This document shows positions 8,214 through 15,507 of a DNA stretch of 18,782 nt, piece after piece. The position numbers were made by a program, and so were the translations under genes. This stretch comes from RECO01 sp050485385 (GTDB taxonomy: Bacteria; Pseudomonadota; Alphaproteobacteria; Geminicoccales; Geminicoccaceae). Numbering within the stretch: the stretch's first letter is position 1; each line of letters starts with the position of its first letter. The stretch covers positions 1 through 18,782 of the forward strand of contig JBJHBG010000099.1 of the NCBI GenBank assembly GCA_050485385.1, in the 5' to 3' direction. A model generated the notes under the pieces. The model did no database searches. It worked only from the letters and a program-made list of their open reading frames with translations, and had not been told where the DNA came from.

Positions 8214-8234
8214 GATCGCCCTGCTGATGCGGCC

Positions 8235-8248
8235 TTGATTTAGGTCAA
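8235..8248 (-). promoter_or_regulatory. FNR/FnrL-type box upstream of bchE
   Basis: The plus-strand sequence is TTGAT-TTAG-GTCAA; the minus strand reads TTGAC-CTAA-ATCAA. This fits the FNR family consensus TTGAY-N4-RTCAA with only one base pair off perfect symmetry. It lies in the gap between hemA and bchE, centred about 71 nt upstream of the bchE start codon. FnrL is known to activate bacteriochlorophyll genes, including bchE, in Rhodobacter. I infer the same control here; the regulator itself is not in the window. Confidence 0.8.
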
Positions 8249-8259
8249 TGATTTATTGC

Positions 8260-8275
8260 AAAACTCCCGAGTTTT
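8260..8275. repeat. Perfect inverted repeat between hemA and bchE
   Basis: The arms AAAACTC and GAGTTTT flank a CC spacer. The repeat is centred 26 nt upstream of the FNR-type box centre and 29 nt downstream of the hemA stop. It could be an operator for a second regulator, or a weak terminator for the hemA transcript (6-bp A/T-rich stem followed by a short T run). The stem is too weak to decide. Confidence 0.6.
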
Positions 8276-8303
8276 ACTGGACAAAAGTCGTCGGTGCGCG
8301 GTG

Positions 8304-9515
8304 TCAGGCGGCCTGCCGCAGGCCGACCTCGGCCCAGACGGTCGTCAGTGCCGCCATCAGGCGGTCGATGTCGGCGTCGCTGTGCAGGGGCGAGGGCGTG
8401 AAGCGCAGGCGCTCGGTGCCGCGCGGCACCGTCGGATAGTTGATCGGCTGTACGTAGATGCCGAAGCGGTCCAACAGCGCGTCGCTGATCTGCTTGCAGC
8501 AGACGGGATCGCCCACCATCACCGGCACGATGTGGCTCGGGTTCGACAGGTGCGGAATGCCCGCCGCGTCGAGCCGCTGCCGAACGCGGCGCACCCGGTC
8601 CTGCTGCCGCTCGCGCTCGGCCGAACTTTGCTTGAGGTGGCGGATCGAGGCGCAGGCGCCGGCCGCGACCGCCGGCGGCAGGGCCGTGGTGAAGATGAAG
8701 CCCGACGCGAAGCTGCGCACGAAGTCGCAAAGCGCGGTCGAGGCAGCGATGTAGCCGCCGAGCACGCCGAACGCCTTGCCGAGCGTCCCCTCGATCACGG
8801 TGAGGCGATGGGCGACGCCCTCCCGTTCGGCGACACCCGCACCGGTGGGGCCGTAGAGCCCGACCGCGTGGACCTCGTCGAGATACGTCATGGCACCGTG
8901 CGCCTCGGCCACGTCGCACAGTTCGGCGATGGGGGCGATGTCGCCATCCATCGAGTAGACCGACTCGAACGCTACCAGCTTCGGCGTTGCCGGGTCGAGT
9001 TGGCGCAGTTGTCGGTCGAGGTCCTCGGGGTCGTTGTGGCGGAAGATGCACTTCGTGGCCCGGCTCTGACGAATGCCCTCGATCATCGAGGCGTGGTTGA
9101 GCGCGTCGGAGAAGACGACGCAGCCGGGGATCTGCGAGGCGAGGGTGCCGAGGGCGGCCCAGTTCGAGACGTAGCCCGAGGTGAAGAGCAGCGCCGCTTC
9201 CTTGCCGTGCAGGCTCGCCAGCTCGCGCTCCAGCTCGACGTGATAGTGGTTGGTGCCGGAGATGTTGCGGGTGCCGCCGGCACCGGCGCCGCAGCGGTCG
9301 AGCGCTTCGTGCATGGCGGCCAGCACCGCCGGGTGCTGGCCCATGCCGAGATAGTCGTTGGAGCACCAGACGGTGACCTCGCGCGGGCCGTCGTCCGAGT
9401 AGTGGCGCGCGCGCGGGAACGCTCCGGCCTTGCGCTCCAGATCGGCGAAGACTCGATAGCGGCCCTCCTCGTGCAGGCCGTCGAGCTTGGTCTGGAAGAA
9501 GGTCTCGTAGTTCAT
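8304..9515 (-). CDS. hemA: 5-aminolevulinate synthase
   Basis: HemA condenses succinyl-CoA and glycine to 5-aminolevulinate, the first step of tetrapyrrole synthesis by the Shemin (C4) route used by alphaproteobacteria. The 403-residue, PLP-dependent class II transferase fold is complete. It shows the N-terminal NYETFFQTKLDGLHEEGRYR, the substrate region CGAGAGGTRNISGT (75-88), YLDEVHAVGLYG with Asp213 and His216, and the PLP Lys247 in EGTLGKAFG. The N-terminus and the TRNISGT block favour ALA synthase over related oxoamine synthases such as 2-amino-3-ketobutyrate CoA ligase. GGAGC lies about 6 nt before the ATG. A 57-nt gap separates it from puhE, so it is probably cotranscribed with the puh-acsF genes, linking precursor supply to photosystem synthesis. 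A second ALA synthase elsewhere in the genome is possible. Confidence 0.96.
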   Translation of the reverse strand: MNYETFFQTKLDGLHEEGRYRVFADLERKAGAFPRARHYSDDGPREVTVWCSNDYLGMGQHPAVLAAMHEALDRCGAGAGGTRNISGTNHYHVELERELASLHGKEAALLFTSGYVSNWAALGTLASQIPGCVVFSDALNHASMIEGIRQSRATKCIFRHNDPEDLDRQLRQLDPATPKLVAFESVYSMDGDIAPIAELCDVAEAHGAMTYLDEVHAVGLYGPTGAGVAEREGVAHRLTVIEGTLGKAFGVLGGYIAASTALCDFVRSFASGFIFTTALPPAVAAGACASIRHLKQSSAERERQQDRVRRVRQRLDAAGIPHLSNPSHIVPVMVGDPVCCKQISDALLDRFGIYVQPINYPTVPRGTERLRFTPSPLHSDADIDRLMAALTTVWAEVGLRQAA

Positions 9516-9572
9516 CGCGGGCTCCGAAATGGCGCGAGTTGCGAACGGGCAGGTAGGGGAGCGGCCATCGTT

Positions 9573-10655
9573 TCAGGCCGCCCTTCGGGCAAGGCAGGCG
9601 TCGAAGGCGGCGGCGAGGCCGGGCGCGTCGAAGGCGCGTCCCTGGGCCTCGACCCACGGCTGGTCGACCGTGGGTGGCGTGCAGGCAGCGAGGCTGATGC
9701 GACCGCCGACGAGGTCGAAGCGGACCCAGCCGGAGCAGGCGCGGACCATGCCGCGCAACTCGGCGACCTCGCCGAAGGCACCTCGTGTCAGGTCGTGCAG
9801 GAGTCGCTCCAGCCCCCGGCGGTCGTAGGCGCCGGCAAGATCGCTGCGCCAGAATTGCAGCGCATTCGCGTCCTCGGCAGCGGGCGGGATCACCATGGGG
9901 GCGGTACGTAGCGCCCACCGCCAAAGGGTGGCATCGCGCAGCGGCAGGACCATGAACCAGTGCTCGACGATGGCGAGGGCGAGCAACGCCCCGACCAGCA
10001 TCAGGCCGGCCGTCGTCACCGGCCCCGGTTCGAGCACCACCGCGTGCACCAGGAGGGCTGCCGCCACGATGGTCGAGAGGCTGACCGCGAACGGGAAGAA
10101 GGCGTTGGTCGGGCCTTTGCGGAAATAGGTGGTGAGGAAGGCGAGCTGCCGGGGCAGGAACTCCTCGTTGATGTTCGGCACGCCCCAGAACACGTTCAGT
10201 TTGGCGCTGACGCGCATCACCCAGAGGACGAGGAAGGTCCAAACGCCGACCTGGTTGGGGGCACCCCAGGCGAGCCAAACGAGCCCGAGACCGGTTGCGA
10301 GGATGGCGAGCTCGTGGTGGACGATGGTGGCGAAGGCCTCGCGAAAACGCAGCCAACCCCCGGCCCCGACGGTCGCGGGCGCGCGCCGGGTACCGGTGAC
10401 GTAGCCGGTGAGGAACGCCACCTCGTGCCAGCCCCAGACGACGATGGCCGAGGTGAACGCGACGTAGGCGCCGGTGACGGTGACATCGCCCAGCGAGAGC
10501 GCAAACCCGGCGAGGCCGAACACGGCGAAGACCGACGCCGCGGCGAGGGTCCAAACGTGGGTCCGCCGCGGCAGTCCGATCGCGAACAGGATCAGACCCG
10601 TGCTGAACCACCAGAGGAAGGTGGCGTAGAGCAGCGGGAGACCGTAGTCGATCAT
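9573..10655 (-). CDS. puhE: Photosynthetic complex assembly protein PuhE with C-terminal extension
   Basis: PuhE is an inner-membrane protein needed for normal photosystem assembly in Rhodobacter; its exact activity is not known. The first 250 or so of 360 residues match the family (DUF3623). They hold about seven hydrophobic helices, starting with YATFLWWFSTGLILFAIGL and ending in EHWFMVLPLRDATLWRW, and the conserved-looking VSAKLNVFWGVPNINEEFLP (149-168). From about residue 251 a soluble tail of some 110 residues follows, with three cysteines and no hydrophobic helix. Family members I know of are roughly 250-270 residues, so this tail looks extra; I do not recognise it. The gene starts 16 nt after the acsF stop, with a GAGG upstream, in the order acsF-puhE-hemA. 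Confidence 0.9.
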   Translation of the reverse strand: MIDYGLPLLYATFLWWFSTGLILFAIGLPRRTHVWTLAAASVFAVFGLAGFALSLGDVTVTGAYVAFTSAIVVWGWHEVAFLTGYVTGTRRAPATVGAGGWLRFREAFATIVHHELAILATGLGLVWLAWGAPNQVGVWTFLVLWVMRVSAKLNVFWGVPNINEEFLPRQLAFLTTYFRKGPTNAFFPFAVSLSTIVAAALLVHAVVLEPGPVTTAGLMLVGALLALAIVEHWFMVLPLRDATLWRWALRTAPMVIPPAAEDANALQFWRSDLAGAYDRRGLERLLHDLTRGAFGEVAELRGMVRACSGWVRFDLVGGRISLAACTPPTVDQPWVEAQGRAFDAPGLAAAFDACLARRAA

Positions 10656-10671
10656 CGCCGGGCGCCTCGCC

Positions 10672-11742
10672 TCACCAGACCGGCGACAGGCGGATCTGCG
10701 CCGGCAGCGGATGCCGCTTCGGCCGTAGCACGTAGAGGCGGAGGAAGGTGGCGGCGGCCTGTGCCATCGCCACGCCCTTGCGCATGCGCGCTGCCAGCCC
10801 GCCCTCGGCGTCGGCGGCGGTGATCCGCTCGTTGAGCACCCGGAGACGCTCCAGCCCCTTGCGGAACGTCGGCGAGTCCAGGTCGAGCGACAGCGGGAAG
10901 ACCTGCCGGGTGATCTCGGTGGTGATCTCGAACACGCGGTAGTCGTACTCGGTCGGGTCGATCCGCAGCGCCTTGTGGAACTCCGGCCGAGCGTGGTCGC
11001 GCACGTACATGGTGGCGAACACCGCGAGGACGAAGAAGCGGATCCAGAGCTTGTTCCAGCCAGTCAGCATGTCCGGGTTGGCGCGCATCAACAGGGCGAA
11101 CGCCTCGCCGTGGCGGAACTCGTCGTTGCACCACTGCTCGAACCACTTGAAGATCGGATGGAAGCGCAGTTCCGGGTTGCGCTCCAAATGGCGATAGATC
11201 GTGATGTAGCGGGCGTAGCCGATCTTTTCCGAAAGATAGGTCGCGTAGAAGATGAACTTGGGCCTGAAGAACGTGTACTTCTTCGAACGGGTGAGGAAGC
11301 CGAGGTCGACACCGACATCGAAGTCCTTCAAGGTCTCGTTGATGAAGCCGGCATGGCGGGCCTCGTCGCGGCTCATGTAGGTAAAGAGCTGGCGGAGCGG
11401 CTGATTCTTGATCCGCTTCTTGATCTCGGCATAGAGCACGCAGCCGGAGAACTCGGCGGTGACGGAGCTGATGAGGAAGTCGATGAACTCCTTCTTCAGG
11501 GGCGCGGGCAGCGAGTTGGGGTCGAACGCGTCGAACTCGCCGGTGCGGACGAAGTGCCCCTTGTTCGGGTCGCTCTTCATCTCGTCCAGCAGTTCGTCCC
11601 ACTCCGCCTGGATCGACGACACGTCGAGCTTGTCCAGTGCTGCGAAGTCGGTGGTGTAGAAGCGCGGGCTCAGGAGCGTGTTCTCCTGGGCCTTGCGGGT
11701 GGCGGCATTGGGCTGCCGTTGGAGCCAGTTGACTTCGCTCAT
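10672..11742 (-). CDS. acsF: Oxygen-dependent Mg-protoporphyrin IX monomethyl ester cyclase
   Basis: AcsF is the diiron subunit of the aerobic cyclase that forms the isocyclic ring using O2, giving divinyl protochlorophyllide. The 356-residue protein carries the two diiron motifs: Glu97 (VTAEFSG) with RDEARH (125-130), and a second motif around NDEFRHGE (206-213). The N-terminus LLSPRFYTTDFAALDKLDV and overall length are typical of bacterial AcsF. The ribosome binding site GAGGGGG overlaps the stop of the upstream 105-residue gene, and the spacing of 13 nt suggests coupling. In alphaproteobacteria AcsF is reported to need a small partner, BciE, which the upstream gene probably encodes. It catalyses the same step as BchE in this window, but under oxic conditions. 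Confidence 0.96.
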   Translation of the reverse strand: MSEVNWLQRQPNAATRKAQENTLLSPRFYTTDFAALDKLDVSSIQAEWDELLDEMKSDPNKGHFVRTGEFDAFDPNSLPAPLKKEFIDFLISSVTAEFSGCVLYAEIKKRIKNQPLRQLFTYMSRDEARHAGFINETLKDFDVGVDLGFLTRSKKYTFFRPKFIFYATYLSEKIGYARYITIYRHLERNPELRFHPIFKWFEQWCNDEFRHGEAFALLMRANPDMLTGWNKLWIRFFVLAVFATMYVRDHARPEFHKALRIDPTEYDYRVFEITTEITRQVFPLSLDLDSPTFRKGLERLRVLNERITAADAEGGLAARMRKGVAMAQAAATFLRLYVLRPKRHPLPAQIRLSPVW

Positions 11743-11755
11743 CGATCGTTCCCCC

Positions 11756-12073
11756 TCAAACCTTCTTGCCCGACGTGAAGCTGAACTCGAGCAGCTCCAT
11801 GAACTCGAGATCGCCGGTCAGTTCCGTCCAGCAGCGCTCGACGAGGCTGGCCCGCACCACGGTCGCCTCGCGCCGTTCCACCACGCGCTCGCCGAACGGC
11901 ACGTCCAACTCGGGACCGTGGACGATCACCTCGTCGCCCGGATGGACGACCACACCGTCGTCGAGTTCGACATGCGCGTGCAGGCTGTCGTGGGTGTGCT
12001 CCACCTCGATCGTGCAGGCGACGTCGAAGCGGCGCCGCGTGAACCAAGCGGCGGTGTCGTTGCGACCGCTCAT
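11756..12073 (-). CDS. bciE: Small conserved puh-operon protein, probable AcsF partner BciE
   Basis: This 105-residue protein has no signal peptide or membrane helix. It is acidic in the middle (HAHVELDDGVVVHPGDEVIV) and looks rich in beta strands there, with a helical C-terminal region ending in FMELLEFSFTSGKKV. Its start overlaps the puhC stop (ATGA) and it lies immediately upstream of acsF. Known biology: alphaproteobacterial AcsF enzymes need a small subunit, BciE, encoded by a gene conserved in these organisms. I assign BciE by size and position directly upstream of acsF, not by a motif, so the name is tentative. Two histidine-bearing segments (EHTHDSLHAH, about 25-34) are visible, but their role is unknown. 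Confidence 0.65.
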   Translation of the reverse strand: MSGRNDTAAWFTRRRFDVACTIEVEHTHDSLHAHVELDDGVVVHPGDEVIVHGPELDVPFGERVVERREATVVRASLVERCWTELTGDLEFMELLEFSFTSGKKV

Positions 12074-12528
12074 CGCATCGGGCTCCCGGCCTCGAAGAGT
12101 TCGACCATGGATTGGGTGTTGTCCTGGCCGAAGGCGCCGATCAGCTCGGCGCGGTGGCCCGTCACCGTGTCCTCCAGGGACAGGCGGCCATCGCTCCAGG
12201 CGACCATGCGGAACGCGGCCTCGCCGCCGATATCCTGGCGCTTGCGCTCGCGGGCGATGGCGCGCAGCACACCGCGCACGAAGCCACCGTCACCCGGCTC
12301 CATCTCCTGGACGACGCGGTCGCTGTAGGCATCGAGGACGACGATACCGCCGTCGGCCCGGTCGGCGAACCTGAGGTCGCGCATCATCGTCGGCCGCGCC
12401 TCGGCATCGGCCAGTTCCATCTTCGGCAACTGGCCGACGCCGAAGCCCACGGCGACGCAGCCGGCGACCAGCATCGCCGCGACGTATTCGCCGCGCAGCG
12501 GCCGTCGCTCGGACTTGGCTTCGGGCAT
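12070..12528 (-). CDS. puhC: Photosynthetic complex assembly protein PuhC
   Basis: PuhC is a membrane-anchored factor needed for normal reaction-centre/LH1 organisation in Rhodobacter. I start it at the ATG at 12528 because a strong GGAGGAA lies about 4 nt upstream; the longer frame to 12624 would add 32 residues of unlikely sequence and overlap puhB. The 152-residue product has one N-terminal membrane helix (about 14-34, YVAAMLVAGCVAVGFGVGQL), with the rest presumably periplasmic. The C-terminal block AAFRMVAWSDGRLSLEDT, followed by an IGAFGQDNT turn, is typical of the family, and length is normal. Its stop overlaps the next gene (ATGA). A 58-nt gap separates it from puhB. Confidence 0.9.
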   Translation of the reverse strand: MPEAKSERRPLRGEYVAAMLVAGCVAVGFGVGQLPKMELADAEARPTMMRDLRFADRADGGIVVLDAYSDRVVQEMEPGDGGFVRGVLRAIARERKRQDIGGEAAFRMVAWSDGRLSLEDTVTGHRAELIGAFGQDNTQSMVELFEAGSPMR

Positions 12529-12586
12529 GGCTTCCTCCCTGGTCTTCGCGCGTGCCGGGAGCGTGGGGGCGACCATGCGTGGACCC

Positions 12587-13273
12587 TCAGCGGCCGGCAC
12601 TGGGCAGTGGGTGCCCTGGTGCATGCGGGGTCAACTCGTTCGAACGGGCGAGAGGCGTCGCCATACCAGGATTCCTGCGGGTTTCGCCGTGCTCTGCGAC
12701 GTAGTCGCGCAGGGCGTCGGCGACGATTCGCGCGGCCACCTCCGGCTCGGGAATGCAGCGCAGCATCGGCTGCGGGTGGTTGACGTGCCAGGGCCGCACG
12801 TTCGGCCAAAGCTGAATGAAGGCCACCCGGTTGCCCGGCTTCAGCGCGAAGGGCACGTCCCCCGTCCCGTCGCCGTGCACCTTGAGCGAAGCGCTGTCGA
12901 TCACCCGGAAGGGCAAGTTGATCGTCAGCGGCAGCGCTACACCCGAACGGACGACGAGCCGTCGGTTGGTCACCGTGTAGACGGTCGACTTCGCGTACAG
13001 CCATCCGAGGGTGAGGAGGATGCCGACGGCGATCAGCGGCAGCGGCAGAATCCAAAGCGTGTGGACCAGCGCTTCGGCCACGGTGGCACCGCCCGTGACG
13101 GCGGCGGTGCCATTCCAGGCGAGCAGGACCAAACAGTAGATCGCCACCTTGTAGACATGCAGCGCGCGGCGGGCGAGGGCGCGCCAATCGGGCGCCCCCT
13201 GCCACAGGATCCGCTCGCCTGCCGGAAGCGCTTCCGGCAGGCCGGGGATCGGCTCGTTCTCGTGCTCGCGCAT
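12587..13273 (-). CDS. puhB: Photosynthetic complex assembly protein PuhB
   Basis: PuhB is a membrane protein that assists reaction-centre assembly in Rhodobacter. The 228-residue product has a soluble N-terminus (GERILWQGAPDWRALARRAL). Two or three hydrophobic helices follow (about 42-58 and 70-94), then a bacterial PH-like region with YTVTNRRLVVRSG (99-111) and LPFRVIDSASLKVHGDGTG, all typical of the family. The start at 13273 shares one base with the puhA stop (TGATG), so the two are coupled. A perfect 26-nt palindrome lies within codons 11-19. The last 25 residues are Pro- and Arg-rich and look less conserved. Nothing in the sequence suggests a catalytic role. Confidence 0.92.
   Translation of the reverse strand: MREHENEPIPGLPEALPAGERILWQGAPDWRALARRALHVYKVAIYCLVLLAWNGTAAVTGGATVAEALVHTLWILPLPLIAVGILLTLGWLYAKSTVYTVTNRRLVVRSGVALPLTINLPFRVIDSASLKVHGDGTGDVPFALKPGNRVAFIQLWPNVRPWHVNHPQPMLRCIPEPEVAARIVADALRDYVAEHGETRRNPGMATPLARSNELTPHAPGHPLPSAGR
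13217..13242 (-). repeat. Perfect 26-nt palindrome inside the 5' end of puhB
   Basis: The arms GCCTGCCGGAAGC and GCTTCCGGCAGGC are exact reverse complements with no spacer, so the mRNA can form a GC-rich hairpin of about 11 bp with a 4-nt loop. It lies 31-57 nt after the puhB start, just downstream of the puhA stop. A role in puhA mRNA stability or in lowering puhB translation is possible but inferred. Confidence 0.75.
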
Positions 13274-14052
13274 CAGAACGACCACGCCTTCTTGCGCACC
13301 GCACCGCCGTACATGTCGGCGCCGGCGTAGTAGGCGCCGATCTTGTCCTCCTCCAGCTTGGTCACCACGTCCGGCGCCTTCAGCGCCGGCACGAGGCCGA
13401 ACTGCTCGCTGGTGATCATGCTGACGGTGGACCGGCCGCGCCAGACGTTCAGATCGACGTAGACGGCAGGCACGAGCACGGTGCGCAACGGCTCGCTGCC
13501 GGCAAGCTCGACCTCGTAGTAGCGGATCAGGGCTTCGGCGCGGTCGACCCAGGCGTCGACGATCTTGCCCGCCAGGAGTTCGTCGCGGGCATAGACCGGA
13601 AGGCCGCGCGGATCGGGGTCCTCGGCGGCGATCTGGAAGTCCGGCAGGATGCGCATCGGCGCGATCTTGGGCCGACCTTCGTGGTCGCGCTCGGGTTCGT
13701 CCTTGCGCATCGCGTAGGCGGCGGGGCCGACGCTGTCGAGCATGGGGTTGGCGCCGGTCGGCTCGGCCGGCGCGCCGAAGGCCGGATCGAACTTCTTCAG
13801 GTTCAGCTCGCGGCTGTCGGCGATGCCGTCGGGCTTCATCGCGACGGTGCCGTCGGCGAGGTAGTAGGCCTTGGGGGAGGGGACGGCCGGAACCAGAATC
13901 TCCAGCGGGTCGCCCTTCTTCTCCTCCAGGAGATAGCCCTCGCGCTGGTCCTCCTTGCGGAGCCAGTAGATCAGGCCGAAGAAAAAGGCCCAAAAGACGT
14001 AGAGCGCGACCAGCGCTACGTCGATGTGCCCGGTGATGGCGCCGGTGGCCAT
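13273..14052 (-). CDS. puhA: Photosynthetic reaction centre subunit H
   Basis: Subunit H caps the L/M core of the type II reaction centre on the cytoplasmic side and helps proton delivery to the secondary quinone. The 259-residue protein shows the single N-terminal membrane helix (about 12-31, ALVALYVFWAFFFGLIYWL) followed by RKEDQREGYLLEE. The globular part includes KIVDAWVDRAEALIRYYEVE (161-180), which contains the acidic residues typical of the proton path, and KLEEDKIGAYYAGADMY near the end. Length is normal. A strong GGAGGAG lies 7 nt before the ATG, fitting a highly expressed structural subunit. It starts 24 nt after lhaA; in Rhodobacter a puhA promoter lies within the upstream gene, but I could not identify one here. 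Confidence 0.97.
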   Translation of the reverse strand: MATGAITGHIDVALVALYVFWAFFFGLIYWLRKEDQREGYLLEEKKGDPLEILVPAVPSPKAYYLADGTVAMKPDGIADSRELNLKKFDPAFGAPAEPTGANPMLDSVGPAAYAMRKDEPERDHEGRPKIAPMRILPDFQIAAEDPDPRGLPVYARDELLAGKIVDAWVDRAEALIRYYEVELAGSEPLRTVLVPAVYVDLNVWRGRSTVSMITSEQFGLVPALKAPDVVTKLEEDKIGAYYAGADMYGGAVRKKAWSF

Positions 14053-14076
14053 GGTCGAACTCCTCCAGCAGGGGGC

Positions 14077-15507
14077 CTAGGCCGGAAAGCGGTCCAGTCC
14101 GAAGCCCGTGTTCGGCTGCGCATAGGTCTCGCTCGCGGGGCGCACGAGCGGACCGATGGCAACCAGGGTCAGGAACAAAAGAGCGATCTCGATGTGGTAG
14201 ACCACGGCATAGCCCGTCGCCGGGTCCATCAATGCCGTCCCCAGGCTGCCCTGGACGGCGAACATCGAGACGACGTCGCGGATCGCACCGCCAACGGCGA
14301 TGGCGACCCCGGCGGCGGTGGCCTGGACGGCCCCCCAGGCGCCGAGTGCAATGCCGCTGTCGCCGGCCCGGGCAAGCGCCATGGCGGCGGTCAGGGTGGA
14401 GACGGCGAACAGGCCGCCACCCAGTCCGATCAACGCCGTACCGACGCGGAACAGCTCCGCCGACTGCAACGGCGCCGCGAAGATCACGGCCGAAAAGGCC
14501 ACAACGCCGATCAACGAGCCGGTGGCGGCCAGCCGATAGGGGTTGTAGCCGCGGGTCAAGGCGCGCGCGGCGAGGGCGAAACCGACCAGCGAGCCGGCCG
14601 CGAGGATCGCCGTCAATTGCGTCGTCGCACTGACGGAGAGGTGCAGGATCTCGCCGCCATAGGGCTCGAGCAGGATGTCCTGCATCGAGAACGCGGCGGT
14701 CCCCAGACCGATCGCGACGAGCAGCCGCGCGGTGCGCCCGTGCTGGGCGATCTTCTGCCACGCCTCGGCGAAGGTCGGCCGCTCGCGGTCCTCGGCGGTG
14801 ACGCTCGGATCGCGCGCCTCCTGGCGCCACAAGGCCAAGAGGTTCAAGACGATGGTGACGACCGCCGCACCCTGGATCACCTCGATCAGCCGCAACTGCG
14901 AGAAGTCGGCGAGCAGCCAGCCGAGGATCATGGCACTGCCGAACATGCCGACCAGCAGCACGACGTAGAGCAGGGCGACGACGCGCGGCCTGGCCTTCTC
15001 CGGGGCAAGGTCGGTGGCGAGCGCCAAGCCCGCCGTCTGGGTGGTGTGCAGGCCGGCGCCGACCAGCAGGAAGGCGAGCCCGGCGCCGACGTGGCCGGCC
15101 CAGGCCGGACCGTGCGTGTCGCCCGAGAGGATGATGAGGGCGAACGGCATGATGGCGAGGCCGCCGAACTGCAACAGCGTGCCGAACCAGATGTAGGGGA
15201 CGCGGCGCCAGCCGAGCTTGGAGCGGTGGGTGTCCGAGCGAAAGCCGATCAGCGCACGCAAGGGCGCGAAGACCAACGGCAGCGACACCATGAGGGCGAC
15301 CAGCGAGGCCGGCACGCCCATCTCGAGGATCATCACCCGATTGAGCGTGCCCGTCAGCAGCGCCGCCGCCATGCCGACCGAAACCTGGAACAGCGACAGG
15401 CGCAACAGCCGCGGCAGCGGCAGGTCGCGCGTCGCCGCGTCGGCGAACGGCAACAGCCGCGGCACGAGGCGGGTCCAGAAGCGGCGGCGGGCGGCGGCGG
15501 AGATCAT
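14077..15507 (-). CDS. lhaA: LH1 assembly protein LhaA (PucC/BCD family transporter)
   Basis: LhaA is a major-facilitator-type membrane protein needed for LH1 antenna assembly, thought to deliver bacteriochlorophyll to the antenna polypeptides. I start it at the ATG at 15507, which overlaps the bchM stop (ATGA), giving 476 residues. About 12 hydrophobic segments are visible. Family-like stretches include LPLPRLLRLSLFQVSVGMAA, ALIGFRSDTHRSKLGWRRVP and the following PYIWFGTLLQFGG, TQTAGLALATDLAPEKARP, and MQDILLEPYGGEILHLSV. Position between bchM and puhA is that of lhaA rather than pucC, which normally lies with the LH2 genes. The N-terminus is basic and Ala/Arg-rich. Confidence 0.94.
   Translation of the reverse strand: MISAAARRRFWTRLVPRLLPFADAATRDLPLPRLLRLSLFQVSVGMAAALLTGTLNRVMILEMGVPASLVALMVSLPLVFAPLRALIGFRSDTHRSKLGWRRVPYIWFGTLLQFGGLAIMPFALIILSGDTHGPAWAGHVGAGLAFLLVGAGLHTTQTAGLALATDLAPEKARPRVVALLYVVLLVGMFGSAMILGWLLADFSQLRLIEVIQGAAVVTIVLNLLALWRQEARDPSVTAEDRERPTFAEAWQKIAQHGRTARLLVAIGLGTAAFSMQDILLEPYGGEILHLSVSATTQLTAILAAGSLVGFALAARALTRGYNPYRLAATGSLIGVVAFSAVIFAAPLQSAELFRVGTALIGLGGGLFAVSTLTAAMALARAGDSGIALGAWGAVQATAAGVAIAVGGAIRDVVSMFAVQGSLGTALMDPATGYAVVYHIEIALLFLTLVAIGPLVRPASETYAQPNTGFGLDRFPA

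Noticed and set aside
6104..8227. A 707-codon plus-strand open frame opposite bchJ and bchE
   Set aside because: It is antisense to two well-recognised genes, and its product is an Arg/His/Asp/Val-rich shadow with no motif.
11731..11744. TTGAC-TTCG-CTCAT at the acsF start as an FNR box
   Set aside because: The second half-site does not match RTCAA, and the site lies over the acsF start codon, inside coding sequence.
14077..14400. Internal puhA promoter or PpsR/CrtJ site (TGT-N12-ACA) within the 3' end of lhaA
   Set aside because: Known in Rhodobacter, but I found no matching site by eye here.
15481..15500. GCGGCGGCGG-type simple repeat at the start of lhaA
   Set aside because: It encodes the Ala-Arg-rich N-terminus in frame and is ordinary low-complexity sequence for this GC content.
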